Under the pieces are notes generated by a model. That model searched no databases, was not told where the DNA came from, and worked only from the letters and a program-made list of their open reading frames with translations. Below, one piece after another: positions 9,848 to 18,014 of a stretch of DNA of 59,732 nucleotides. Position 1 is the stretch's first letter; the number at the start of each line of letters is the position of its first letter. The position numbers were made by a program, and so were the translations under genes. The stretch spans positions 1-59,732 of the forward strand of contig NZ_CAMVPU010000025.1 of the NCBI RefSeq assembly GCF_947169445.1, written 5' to 3'. The DNA is from an uncultured Butyrivibrio sp. GTDB taxonomy: Bacteria; Bacillota; Clostridia; Lachnospirales; Lachnospiraceae.

Positions 9848-10702
9848 ATGTTAGAGATTTTAAAGGCAATACTATTTGGTATTGTTGAAGGAATTACTGA
9901 GTGGCTTCCTGTCAGCAGTACCGGTCATATGATCCTTTTGGATCAGCTTGTTAAGCTTAATGTTTCAGAGGATTTTTACAGCATGTTCCAGGTAGTAATA
10001 CAGCTTGGAGCTATTCTGGCGGTAGTTATTATCTTTTGGAAAAAGATATGGCCATTTGGCAAAAAAGATAACAAGGCACCATTAAGTAAAGATGGAGTCG
10101 GAGCATATATTAAGAAGGATATTTTTGAATTATGGTTCCATATCCTGGTTTCTTGTGTTCCTGCTGCTATAGTAGGTGTTCTCTGGGATGATTTGTTTGA
10201 GGAACTTTTTTATAACCCAACATGTGTTGCTCTTGCACTTATTGCTTTCGGTGTTGCGTTTATAGTTGTTGAGACCAAAAAGCATGGCCAAAGTGCCAAG
10301 ATAAATGCTGTTTGCGATATTACTTATACAACAGCACTTATTATAGGCCTGTTCCAGCTCATAGCTGCAATTTTCCCGGGCACATCCCGCTCCGGAGCTA
10401 CAATTGTCGGAGCACTTATTATCGGTGTAGCCAGAAGTGTTGCTGCTGAGTACACATTCTACCTTGCAATTCCTGTAATGCTCGGTGCCAGCCTTTTGAA
10501 GATTGTTAAATTCGGATTTTCATTTTCAGCTATGGAGGCGGTTATTCTTCTTGTAGGAATGGTTGTAGCCTTTGCTGTTTCAATGTTTGTTATTAAATTC
10601 CTTATGGACTACATCAGAAAACATGACTTCAAAGTGTTTGGATGGTATAGAATTGTTCTTGGAATTATAGTTCTTATTTGTGGATTTACAGGTCTGATCT
10701 AA
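9848..10702 (+). CDS. uppP: Undecaprenyl-diphosphatase (bacitracin resistance protein)
   Basis: 284-residue polytopic membrane phosphatase that recycles undecaprenyl diphosphate to the monophosphate lipid carrier; elevated levels give bacitracin tolerance. The two family motifs are intact: the N-terminal EGITEWLPVSSTGH (about residues 16-29) and the central FPGTSRSGATI. About seven or eight hydrophobic helices are apparent. It has a strong GGGGAGG ribosome site and its own promoter and terminator, so it is probably monocistronic. It works on the product of UppS from the start of the window. Confidence 0.96.
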   Translation: MLEILKAILFGIVEGITEWLPVSSTGHMILLDQLVKLNVSEDFYSMFQVVIQLGAILAVVIIFWKKIWPFGKKDNKAPLSKDGVGAYIKKDIFELWFHILVSCVPAAIVGVLWDDLFEELFYNPTCVALALIAFGVAFIVVETKKHGQSAKINAVCDITYTTALIIGLFQLIAAIFPGTSRSGATIVGALIIGVARSVAAEYTFYLAIPVMLGASLLKIVKFGFSFSAMEAVILLVGMVVAFAVSMFVIKFLMDYIRKHDFKVFGWYRIVLGIIVLICGFTGLI

Positions 10703-10708
10703 AAAAAT

Positions 10709-10760
10709 TGCAACGTCCTAAGACTGCTGGAAACGGCATGAATAGGGCGTTGCATTTGCT
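10709..10760 (+). terminator. Intrinsic terminator after uppP
   Basis: A 12-bp stem TGCAACGTCCTA / TAGGGCGTTGCA (one G-U pair) with a 22-nt loop follows the uppP stop. The 3' T-run is weak (TTTGCTTTT) and an A-tract precedes the stem. Confidence 0.7.
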
Positions 10761-10807
10761 TTTGAAAGAGGTAATTAAAAATTTTTTAAAAAAATTAAAA
10801 AAAGTAC

Positions 10808-10836
10808 TTGCATTATTTTTTGGTGTGAGGTAATAT
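10808..10836 (+). promoter_or_regulatory. Sigma-A type promoter for tRNA-Glu
   Basis: TTGCAT and TAATAT separated by exactly 17 bp lie about 40 bp upstream of the tRNA. A GTCGC/GCGAC hairpin lies between the start site and the tRNA. Confidence 0.7.
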
Positions 10837-10876
10837 AAACAAGTCGCCGCGGTACGGCAGCGACGAAAAAGATTAA

Positions 10877-10948
10877 GCCTCGTTGGTCAAGCGGTTAAGA
10901 CGCTGCCCTCTCACGGCAGAATCAGCGGTTCGATTCCGCTACGAGGTA
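10877..10948 (+). tRNA. tRNA-Glu (anticodon CTC)
   Basis: A complete cloverleaf is visible: acceptor GCCTCGT paired with ACGAGGT, a D arm with GGTCAAGCGGTTAAGAC, an anticodon stem CTGCC/GGCAG with loop CTCTCAC (anticodon CTC), and a T arm AGCGGTTCGATTCCGCT. CCA is not encoded. The D-arm and the start of the anticodon arm are typical of tRNA-Glu. The first acceptor pair is a G-U. Confidence 0.95.
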
Positions 10949-10978
10949 TTAGCTATTTTGAATAGCCCAACCCGGAAG

Positions 10979-11003
10979 TCTGTATCAAATGATACAGATT
11001 TTT
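10979..11003 (+). terminator. Terminator after tRNA-Glu
   Basis: TCTGTATC-AAAT-GATACAGA forms an 8-bp perfect hairpin followed by TTTTTCTTTTT. Confidence 0.85.
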
Positions 11004-11011
11004 CTTTTTAT

Positions 11012-11041
11012 TTGACATAGTACAGAAATGTGTGCTATCAT
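11012..11041 (+). promoter_or_regulatory. Promoter of the rimP-nusA-infB operon
   Basis: Consensus -35 TTGACA, an 18-bp spacer and -10 TATCAT lie just downstream of the tRNA terminator. A start near 11,048 would give a leader of roughly 195 nt. Confidence 0.75.
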
Positions 11042-11048
11042 GTCAACG

Positions 11049-11242
11049 ATGAAGATGATATTACTAGTTTGAAGTGGACTTTCGCGAGTCCACTTTATTT
11101 ATGTGATGATATAGGTACGAAAAGTCATCAGCTATGTGCTTGCACAAATAGCTGATTGACCTTGAGGACCGTATATCATCACTACCCAAAAAGTACGGAG
11201 CAATCCGCACCTTTTTGACTACAAGAAAAAAAGGAGCACAGT
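11049..11242 (+). promoter_or_regulatory. Structured 5' leader of the rimP operon
   Basis: The leader has an isolated 9-bp hairpin (11072-11095, loop TTCGCG). It also has an 11-bp perfect long-range stem pairing 11103-11113 with 11172-11182. That stem encloses a second bulged hairpin with arms at 11128-11139 and 11142-11155. A terminator-like element follows, AAAAAG..CTTTTT with an inner CGG/CCG pair (11188-11216), ending 26 bases before the rimP ATG. The layout suggests attenuation or autoregulation. No ORF is needed to explain this stretch. Confidence 0.6.
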
Positions 11243-11707
11243 ATGTCCAAAAAAGACGATATCGAGAAGAAGACGGAAGCTCTTTTGACCCCTATTGCTG
11301 AGGCTAACGGCGTTCGCGTCTATGATGTTGAGTACGTCAAGGAAGCTGGCGAATGGTATCTTAGAGCTTATATTGACAAGGATGGCGGTGTTAACATCAA
11401 TGAATGTGTTGATGTAAGTCACGCACTTTCAGATGCTTTGGATGCTGACGATTTTATAGAAGAAGCATATACTCTTGAAGTTAGCAGCCCTGGACTAGGA
11501 AGACAGCTTAAAAAAGACAGACATTTTGCCTACTGTATTGGACAGGATGTTGAACTTAAGCTCTTTAAACCAAGAGATGGTGTTAAGGAATTTGCCGGTA
11601 CACTTAAGAGCTTTGATGGCGATACAGTTACCGTAACTATAAATGATAATGATGAGACTTTTATTAGAAAAGAGATTTCAGTGATTAAGCTTGCTCTTGA
11701 TTTTTAA
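11243..11707 (+). CDS. rimP: Ribosome maturation factor RimP
   Basis: 154-residue protein needed for maturation of the 30S subunit before S12 assembly. The N-terminal domain has the family pattern VYDVEYVKEAGEWYLRAYIDKDGGVNINECVDVSHALSDALD, followed by the VSSPGLGR signature near residue 83, and a C-terminal SH3-like beta domain. An AAAAAAAGGAG ribosome site precedes the ATG. It is the first gene of the canonical rimP-nusA-rnpM-L7Ae-infB operon, downstream of the structured leader. Confidence 0.95.
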   Translation: MSKKDDIEKKTEALLTPIAEANGVRVYDVEYVKEAGEWYLRAYIDKDGGVNINECVDVSHALSDALDADDFIEEAYTLEVSSPGLGRQLKKDRHFAYCIGQDVELKLFKPRDGVKEFAGTLKSFDGDTVTVTINDNDETFIRKEISVIKLALDF

Positions 11708-11731
11708 TCTGAGCGGAAAAAGGAGATTACG

Positions 11732-12883
11732 ATGAGTAAAGAATTAATGGATGCCCTTGACCTTTTAGAGAAGGAGAAGAACATCAGCAAGGATTCTCTG
11801 TTTGATGCAATTGAGAATTCTCTTATTACTGCCTGCAAGAACAATTTTGGCAAGGCAGATAATATCAGAGTAGAGGTAGACAGAAACAATTGCGATTTCA
11901 AGTGCTATGCAGAGAAGGAAGTAGTTGAGACTGCAGATGATGTTATGGATCCACAGATTGAGATCAGCCTTGATGATGCAAAGAAGATCAGCAAGAAGGC
12001 TAAGGTAGGAGATATGGTTGATGTATCTCTTAATTCCAAGGAGTTTGGACGTATTGCTACCCAGAACGCCAAGAACGTTATCCTTCAGAAAATCCGTGAG
12101 GAAGAGCGCGGAGCTATTTACAATGAGTATTTCGAAAAAGAGCATGACATTGTAACCGGTGTCGTTCAGAGATTTATCGGCAAGAATGTAAGCATTAATC
12201 TTGGACGTGCAGATGCTATCCTTAACGAGAACGAGCAGGTTAAGGGTGAGGTTTACAGACCTACTCAGCGTCTTAGAGTATATGTACTTGAGGTTAAGAA
12301 CGGTTCAAAGGGACCAAGAATTCTTGTATCACGTACACATCCTGATCTTGTTAAGAGACTTTTTGAGCAGGAAGTTGCTGAAATTCAGGACGGAACTGTT
12401 GAAATCAAGTCAATCGCAAGAGAAGCAGGAAGCCGTACAAAGATTGCAGTTTATTCCAACAACCCTAACGTTGATGCTGTGGGCGCATGTGTTGGTGTGA
12501 ACGGAACAAGAGTTAATCTTATAGTTGATGAGCTTGGCGGAGAGAAGATCGATGTTATCAATTGGGACGAGAACCCTGGTAACCTTATTCAGAATGCTCT
12601 TTCACCTGCTAAGATCGTGGCAGTATTTGCTGATCCTGATGAGAAGAGTGCCAAGGTTGTAGTTCCTGATTACCAGCTTTCACTTGCTATTGGTAAGGAA
12701 GGTCAGAATGCAAGACTTGCAGCAAGACTTACAGGCTACAAGATTGATATTAAGAGTGAGACTCAGGCTAAGGATGCTCCTGGATTCCGTATGGAAGACT
12801 ACCTCGACGATGAAGATTATGATGAGTACGAGGAAGGCGAGTACGAAGAAGAGTACGAGGAGACAGAGGGCTCTGAAGAGTAA
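11732..12883 (+). CDS. nusA: Transcription termination/antitermination factor NusA
   Basis: 383-residue RNA polymerase-associated factor that modulates pausing, termination and antitermination. The N-terminal RNAP-binding domain (about 1-125) is followed by an S1 domain (about 135-200, with VTGVVQRFIGKNVSINLG) and two KH domains, including GACVGVNGTRVNLIVDELGGEKIDVI and LAIGKEGQNARLAARLTG. The protein ends in a short Asp/Glu/Tyr-rich tail from about residue 352. It lacks the C-terminal acidic repeats of E. coli NusA, as is normal in Firmicutes. Confidence 0.97.
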   Translation: MSKELMDALDLLEKEKNISKDSLFDAIENSLITACKNNFGKADNIRVEVDRNNCDFKCYAEKEVVETADDVMDPQIEISLDDAKKISKKAKVGDMVDVSLNSKEFGRIATQNAKNVILQKIREEERGAIYNEYFEKEHDIVTGVVQRFIGKNVSINLGRADAILNENEQVKGEVYRPTQRLRVYVLEVKNGSKGPRILVSRTHPDLVKRLFEQEVAEIQDGTVEIKSIAREAGSRTKIAVYSNNPNVDAVGACVGVNGTRVNLIVDELGGEKIDVINWDENPGNLIQNALSPAKIVAVFADPDEKSAKVVVPDYQLSLAIGKEGQNARLAARLTGYKIDIKSETQAKDAPGFRMEDYLDDEDYDEYEEGEYEEEYEETEGSEE

Positions 12884-12952
12884 AGAGCTCTTTTGTATAC
12901 CGGAGTTTTTGAGTATTAATACATAGAAAATAATTTTTTTGATTGGAGATTT

Positions 12953-13210
12953 ATGCAAAAGAAAATTCCAATGAGAAAATGTGTCGGTTGCGGCGAAATG
13001 AAGGAAAAGAAGGAAATGATACGAGTCCTTAAAACACCTGAGGATGAAATCATTTTGGATACTACCGGAAGGGCAAATGGACGGGGCGCTTACATTTGCA
13101 ACAGTCCTGAGTGTCTTTCCAAGGCTATCAAGAACAAGGGCCTTGAGAGATCACTTAAATCCCAGATACCTGTAGAAGTTTCGGACCGATTAAAAAAGGA
13201 GCTTAGTTAA
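12953..13210 (+). CDS. rnpM: RNase P modulator RnpM (YlxR family)
   Basis: 85-residue basic protein of the YlxR family, recently linked to binding and modulating RNase P RNA. It carries the family's N-terminal RKCVGCGE motif (residues 7-14), K-E-M-I-R-V beta strand and the GRANGRGAYICNSPECLSKA stretch. It lies between nusA and an L7Ae-family gene exactly as in other Firmicutes. The symbol ylxR is also used. Confidence 0.92.
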   Translation: MQKKIPMRKCVGCGEMKEKKEMIRVLKTPEDEIILDTTGRANGRGAYICNSPECLSKAIKNKGLERSLKSQIPVEVSDRLKKELS

Positions 13211-13212
13211 TA

Positions 13213-13542
13213 TTGGATTCTAATAAGATTTATTCATTATTAGGGCTATGTATGCGAGCGGGTAAGCTTAAAAGTGGTGAATTTGCGGTACTTGATGCAA
13301 TTCGCAAGCATACGGCTGAACTGGTTATTGTAAGTGAAGATGCTTCCGATAACACTAAGAAACAGTTCAATGATAAATGTAGTTACTATAAAGTTCCGAT
13401 ATTCTTTTTTGGAGACAAGGAAGAATTGGGACATGCAATTGGTAAGGATGTTCGAACAAGTCTGGCTATAACAGACCAAGGCTTTGCACAGTCGCTTCGG
13501 AAGAACTTACTTTCTACTAATAGAAGTACGGAGGAAATGTAA
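13213..13542 (+). CDS. L7Ae-family RNA-binding protein (YlxQ-like)
   Basis: 109-residue member of the L7Ae/L30e/S12e family, which binds kink-turn RNA. The characteristic start YSLLGLCMRAGKLKSGEFAVLDAI and the central ELVIVSEDASDNTKKQF are present. Translation starts at TTG two bases after the rnpM stop. The frame ends sharing one base with the infB ATG (TAATG), so the three genes are tightly coupled. Its exact target RNA is not known from the sequence. Confidence 0.9.
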   Translation: MDSNKIYSLLGLCMRAGKLKSGEFAVLDAIRKHTAELVIVSEDASDNTKKQFNDKCSYYKVPIFFFGDKEELGHAIGKDVRTSLAITDQGFAQSLRKNLLSTNRSTEEM

Positions 13543-16514
13543 TGGCAAAAATAAAAATATCCGATCTTGCATTTGAGCTTGGATGCGAAGGAAAAGAGCT
13601 TTTAAGCTTTTTGCAGGAAAAAGGCATTGAGGCGAAGCGTTCGAATAGTTCTATAGAGGAAGCAGATGCTGAAGTTGCGAGAAAGCATTTTGGCAGATCT
13701 AAGTCAGCTGCTCCCAAGAAAGAAGAGTCTGCACCGGTGAAGGCAGAAGAAAAGCCTGTTGAAAAAGCTCCTTCTGCAGAGGCTAAGCCTGCTGGTGAAG
13801 CACCTAAGAAAAAGAAGAAGATTATCATGGTTACCAATGCCGGCAATTCCAAGATGGGCGGCTTTGGCGGTCAGAATAATTCCGGCAATAATGGAAATAA
13901 CCAGCGCCGTGAGAATAATAACAACAATAATTATGGTAATAATAACAGAGGCGGAAATGGTAATCAGGGTGGCAGAAAGCAGTTTGCTCAGTCACAGAAC
14001 GTATATCATCCAATTAAGCCTTTGACAGCTCCTTCACAGCTTGAAAGCTATAATTCACCTGTTAAGAAGACTGTTGCTCCAGCTCCTAAGAAGGAAACTG
14101 CTGCACCTGTAGTGGAACAGCCACAGGTTCAGACACCGGTTCAGGAACAGCCACAGCCACAGGTTAAGGCTCCTGTTCAGAATACAGAAGTTAAACCTAA
14201 CGTAGCTGAGACTCCTGTACAGAATACAAACAGAAACAGAGACAATCAGTCATTTAGAAATGACAGATCTGATAGAAATGACAGACCAGAGAGAAACGAC
14301 AGAAATTCCGGCTTTAATAGAAACGGCGACAGGAATGGCGATAGAAATTCTCAGGGTCAGAACAGAAATAATGGTCAGAACGGCGGATTCCGCAGAGATG
14401 GTTCTCAGGGCGGCTTTGGCGGTCGTGACAATAAGGGCGGCTTTAACCAGAATGCTGGTGGCGGAAAGTTTGCCGGCAAGAATGATAAGTTCGGCGGAAA
14501 CAAGTTCGAAGGAAAATTTGAAGGCAAATTCGATGGCAAGCGCGGAGATAGAAATTCCAAGGGCGGTGCCTTTGAAGCAGCACCTGTAAAAGAGGGTGCA
14601 GGTCATAGAGACGAAGAAAGACGTCGTATGGGCCAGGAGAAGGATAAGAGAAACAAGAAGGATCTTGCTTATGAGCAGGAAGAGATGATGCCAAGAAGTA
14701 AGAGAGTCGGCAGATTCATCAAGCCTGAAGTCAAGAAGGCCCCGGAACCTGAAGAGCAGATCAAGGTTATCACTATCCCTGAGAAGGTTTCTATCAAGGA
14801 ACTTGCTGAGAAGATGAGAATGCAGCCATCAGTTATCATTAAGAAGCTGTTTATGGCTGGTCAGATTTCAACAGTTAATACTGAGCTTACCTATGAGGAA
14901 GCTGAGAATATTGCAATGGAGTATGAAATTCTTTGTGAGAAGGAAGTTCCTGTTGACGTTATCGAGGAACTTCTTAAAGAAGAAGAGGATGCTCCTGAGA
15001 CACTTAAGAAGAGACCTCCGGTTGTCTGCGTAATGGGTCACGTTGACCATGGTAAAACATCACTTCTTGATGCAATCCGTAAGACCAGCGTAACAGACAG
15101 AGAGGCTGGCGGTATCACACAGAGAATTGGTGCATATACTGTATCAGTTAATGACCAGAAGATCACATTCCTTGATACACCTGGTCACGAAGCATTCACT
15201 GCTATGCGTATGCGTGGTGCTAACTCAACTGATATTGCAGTATTAGTTGTAGCTGCAGATGATGGTGTAATGCCTCAGACTGTAGAAGCTATTAACCATG
15301 CTAAGGCTGCAGAAGTTGAGATCATTGTAGCTGTTAACAAGATTGATAAGCCAAATGCAAATGTTGACAGAGTTAAGCAGGAAATGACAGAGTATGGCCT
15401 TATTTCTACAGATTGGGGCGGAACTACTGAGTTCGTTCCAGTATCTGCTAAGTCAGGTGAAGGTATTGAGGACCTCCTTGAGACTATCATACTTACAGCA
15501 GATATTCTTGAGCTTAAGGCTAACCCAGACAGAGAGGCTAGAGGTCTTGTACTTGAAGCAAGACTTGATAAGGGCCGTGGTCCTGTTGCTAACGTACTTG
15601 TTCAGAAGGGAACTCTTCATGTTGGAGATTTCATCTCAGCTGGTGCCAGCTCAGGTAAGGTTAGAGCAATGGTTGATGATAAGGGTAACAAGCTTAAGGA
15701 AGCCCTTCCTTCACAGCCTGTAGAGATTCTTGGCCTTTCTGATGTACCAAATGCCGGTGAGGTATTCCTTGGACATGAGACAGATAAGCAGGCTAAGCAG
15801 TATGCCAATACATACCTTCAGCAGCACAAGAAGGATCTTATTGAAGAGACTAAGGCTAAGATGTCTCTTGATGATCTTTACTCCAAGATTGAAGAAGGAA
15901 GACTTCAGGAACTTGATATTATTATCAAGGCTGACGTTCAGGGTAGCGTAGAAGCCCTTAAGCAGAGTCTTCTTAAGCTTTCCAATGATGAAGTTGTTGT
16001 TAAGGTTATCCATGGTGGTGTTGGTGCCATCAATGAGTCTGATGTAACACTTGCTGCTGCATCAAATGCTATTATCATTGGTTTTGATGTTCGTCCGGAT
16101 GCAACAGCTAAGAGTATGGCTGAGCATGAAGGCGTTGAAATTAAGCTTTACAAGGTTATTTACCAGGCTATCGAGGAAATCGAGTATGCTATGAAGGGTA
16201 TGCTTGCACCTATCTATGAGGAAAGAGTTACCGGACATGCAGAGGTTCGTCAGATCTTCAAGGCTTCTAAGGTTGGTAATATCGCCGGTGCATTTGTTAA
16301 AGATGGTGTCATTAGAAAAGAGTGCAAGGTTCGTATCAGCAGAGATGGTGAGCAGATCTTCGAAGGCGATCTTGCTTCCCTTAAGAGATTCAAGGATGAT
16401 GTTAAGGAAGTTAAGGAAGGCTTCGAGTGCGGTCTTGTATTTGACGGCTTTGATCAGATTCACGAAGGTGATTATGTAGAGGCTTATGAAATGGTAGAGG
16501 TACCTCGTCAGTAA
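13542..16514 (+). CDS. infB: Translation initiation factor IF-2
   Basis: 990-residue GTPase that places initiator tRNA on the 30S subunit. An IF2-N helix bundle at the N-terminus is followed by a very long low-complexity linker of about 270 residues (roughly 90-360), first Asn/Gly/Gln-rich, then Pro/Gln/Val-rich, then Arg/Asp/Asn repeats and Gly/Lys/Phe repeats. A second IF2-N-like domain follows at about 415-465. The G domain starts at G499-HVDHGKT, with DTPGHE and NKID. The rest matches domains II, III and IV. The linker is longer and more biased than usual. Confidence 0.97.
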   Translation: MAKIKISDLAFELGCEGKELLSFLQEKGIEAKRSNSSIEEADAEVARKHFGRSKSAAPKKEESAPVKAEEKPVEKAPSAEAKPAGEAPKKKKKIIMVTNAGNSKMGGFGGQNNSGNNGNNQRRENNNNNNYGNNNRGGNGNQGGRKQFAQSQNVYHPIKPLTAPSQLESYNSPVKKTVAPAPKKETAAPVVEQPQVQTPVQEQPQPQVKAPVQNTEVKPNVAETPVQNTNRNRDNQSFRNDRSDRNDRPERNDRNSGFNRNGDRNGDRNSQGQNRNNGQNGGFRRDGSQGGFGGRDNKGGFNQNAGGGKFAGKNDKFGGNKFEGKFEGKFDGKRGDRNSKGGAFEAAPVKEGAGHRDEERRRMGQEKDKRNKKDLAYEQEEMMPRSKRVGRFIKPEVKKAPEPEEQIKVITIPEKVSIKELAEKMRMQPSVIIKKLFMAGQISTVNTELTYEEAENIAMEYEILCEKEVPVDVIEELLKEEEDAPETLKKRPPVVCVMGHVDHGKTSLLDAIRKTSVTDREAGGITQRIGAYTVSVNDQKITFLDTPGHEAFTAMRMRGANSTDIAVLVVAADDGVMPQTVEAINHAKAAEVEIIVAVNKIDKPNANVDRVKQEMTEYGLISTDWGGTTEFVPVSAKSGEGIEDLLETIILTADILELKANPDREARGLVLEARLDKGRGPVANVLVQKGTLHVGDFISAGASSGKVRAMVDDKGNKLKEALPSQPVEILGLSDVPNAGEVFLGHETDKQAKQYANTYLQQHKKDLIEETKAKMSLDDLYSKIEEGRLQELDIIIKADVQGSVEALKQSLLKLSNDEVVVKVIHGGVGAINESDVTLAAASNAIIIGFDVRPDATAKSMAEHEGVEIKLYKVIYQAIEEIEYAMKGMLAPIYEERVTGHAEVRQIFKASKVGNIAGAFVKDGVIRKECKVRISRDGEQIFEGDLASLKRFKDDVKEVKEGFECGLVFDGFDQIHEGDYVEAYEMVEVPRQ

Positions 16515-16533
16515 TCATCCTAAGAGGTGGAAT

Positions 16534-16956
16534 ATGAGAAAGAACAGTAATAAAAATAAAAGAATTAATGGAGAAGTGATGAAAGTTATTTCTGAAGCTC
16601 TCCGTTATAGCAAAGATCCCAGAATCAGTCCTATGACTTCAGTTATGGACGTGGAGGTTGCTCCGGACCTTAAGACATGTAAGGTCTGGGTAACCGTTAT
16701 GGGTGACGATGAGGACAGAGCCAGAACGGCAGAAGGCCTTAAGAGTGCTGCCGGATATGTGCGCAGTACACTGGCTAAAGAACTCAATATGAGATATACA
16801 CCAGAGATAAGATTTATCATGGATGACTCAATTGAGTATGCTATCAATATGTCCAAGATAATTGATGAAGTAACGGCTAGGGACAACGAAGCGAGAGCAG
16901 CTCGTGGAGAAGAGCCGGAGTCTGATGAATTTGAAGAAGACGAATCAGAAGAGTAA
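16534..16956 (+). CDS. rbfA: 30S ribosome-binding factor RbfA
   Basis: 140-residue KH-fold factor needed for late 16S 5'-end maturation and cold adaptation. The pattern KVISEALRYSKDPRISPMTSVMDVEVAPDLKTCKVWVTV and the ending ELNMRYTPEIRFIMDDSIEYAINMSKIIDEV are family hallmarks. A short acidic tail follows, common in this family's Firmicute members. AAGAGGTGG is its ribosome site, 20 bp after infB. Confidence 0.96.
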   Translation: MRKNSNKNKRINGEVMKVISEALRYSKDPRISPMTSVMDVEVAPDLKTCKVWVTVMGDDEDRARTAEGLKSAAGYVRSTLAKELNMRYTPEIRFIMDDSIEYAINMSKIIDEVTARDNEARAARGEEPESDEFEEDESEE

Positions 16957-16993
16957 TAGTTTTTGTTTTAAATTTTGAAAGAGTAGGTAACAA

Positions 16994-17950
16994 ATGAAGA
17001 TTGATGAACATATGAGTGGAGTAAAAACAGTTGCGATTGCCGGACATGTAAGACCGGATGGTGACTGCATTGGTTCATGCATGGGCATGTACCTGTATCT
17101 TACTAAGAATTATCCTGATGTGAAGGCAACTGTATTCCTTGAGGATATTCCTGATGAATTCTTATTTATCAAGGATGCAGACAAGATAAACCATGACTTT
17201 ACTACAGATGTTGACAGTTTCGATCTTTTCATCTGTCTTGATTGTGAGAAGGGAAGACTTGGCGGAGCAGAGAAGATTTTTGATGCAGCTAAGAAGACCA
17301 TAAACATTGATCATCATATCAGTAATACAGGAACAGGAGATGTTACATACATCGTTCCGACATCAAGTTCTGCCTGCGAACTCGTTTATGAGGTTATTGA
17401 TGATACGAAGATTGATATGGAGATTGCACAGGCTATCTATACCGGAATGGTTACAGATACCGGCGTGTTCAAATACAACAGCACTTCTCCCAAGACCTAC
17501 GAGATTGCCGGAAAGCTTACATCCTATGGCTTTGATTTCACCTGGCTTATCGATCATGTCTTTTATGAAAAGACATATCTTCAGAATCAGATTCTGGGCA
17601 GAGCGCTTCTTGAGAGTATGACTCTTATGGAAGGCAAGGTTATTGTTTCTGTAGTATCCAGACAGACGATGGATTTCTATGGTGTAAATGGCAATGATCT
17701 TGATGGAATTGTAAATCAGCTGATGTTTACTGTTGGTACAGATGTAGCCATCTTCATGTATGAGGATGAGCCTATGATGTACAGAGTAAGCCTTCGTAGT
17801 AATGGTAATATTAATGTTTCTGCAGTTGCCAAGCTTCTTGGTGGCGGCGGACACGTAAGAGCATCAGGCTGTACTATTAATGGAACATCTCATGATGCGA
17901 TCAATAGCATTACCAAGTACATCCAGCAGCAGTATGATGAAAAGAAATAA
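16994..17950 (+). CDS. nrnA: DHH-family bifunctional oligoribonuclease/pAp phosphatase NrnA
   Basis: 318 residues. DHH/DHHA1 phosphoesterase that degrades nanoRNAs and dephosphorylates pAp in Firmicutes lacking Orn. Metal motifs visible: HVRPDGDCIGS (about 17-27), LDCE, and NIDHHISNTG (about 104). The C-terminal DHHA1 domain ends with the GGGGHVRASGCTI substrate-binding loop. The rbfA-nrnA-truB-ribF order is typical. Confidence 0.92.
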   Translation: MKIDEHMSGVKTVAIAGHVRPDGDCIGSCMGMYLYLTKNYPDVKATVFLEDIPDEFLFIKDADKINHDFTTDVDSFDLFICLDCEKGRLGGAEKIFDAAKKTINIDHHISNTGTGDVTYIVPTSSSACELVYEVIDDTKIDMEIAQAIYTGMVTDTGVFKYNSTSPKTYEIAGKLTSYGFDFTWLIDHVFYEKTYLQNQILGRALLESMTLMEGKVIVSVVSRQTMDFYGVNGNDLDGIVNQLMFTVGTDVAIFMYEDEPMMYRVSLRSNGNINVSAVAKLLGGGGHVRASGCTINGTSHDAINSITKYIQQQYDEKK

Positions 17951-17963
17951 ATGGTAAATATGT

Positions 17964-17996
17964 AGTCGCAGGATTTCATATCTTGCGACTATTTTT
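17964..17996 (+). terminator. Intrinsic terminator between nrnA and truB
   Basis: An 11-bp stem AGTCGCAGGAT/ATCTTGCGACT with a loop TTCAT is followed by ATTTTT. It may cause partial termination, because truB continues in the same direction only 19 bases later. Confidence 0.75.
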
Positions 17997-18014
17997 GACT
18001 AGAGGTACTATTGC

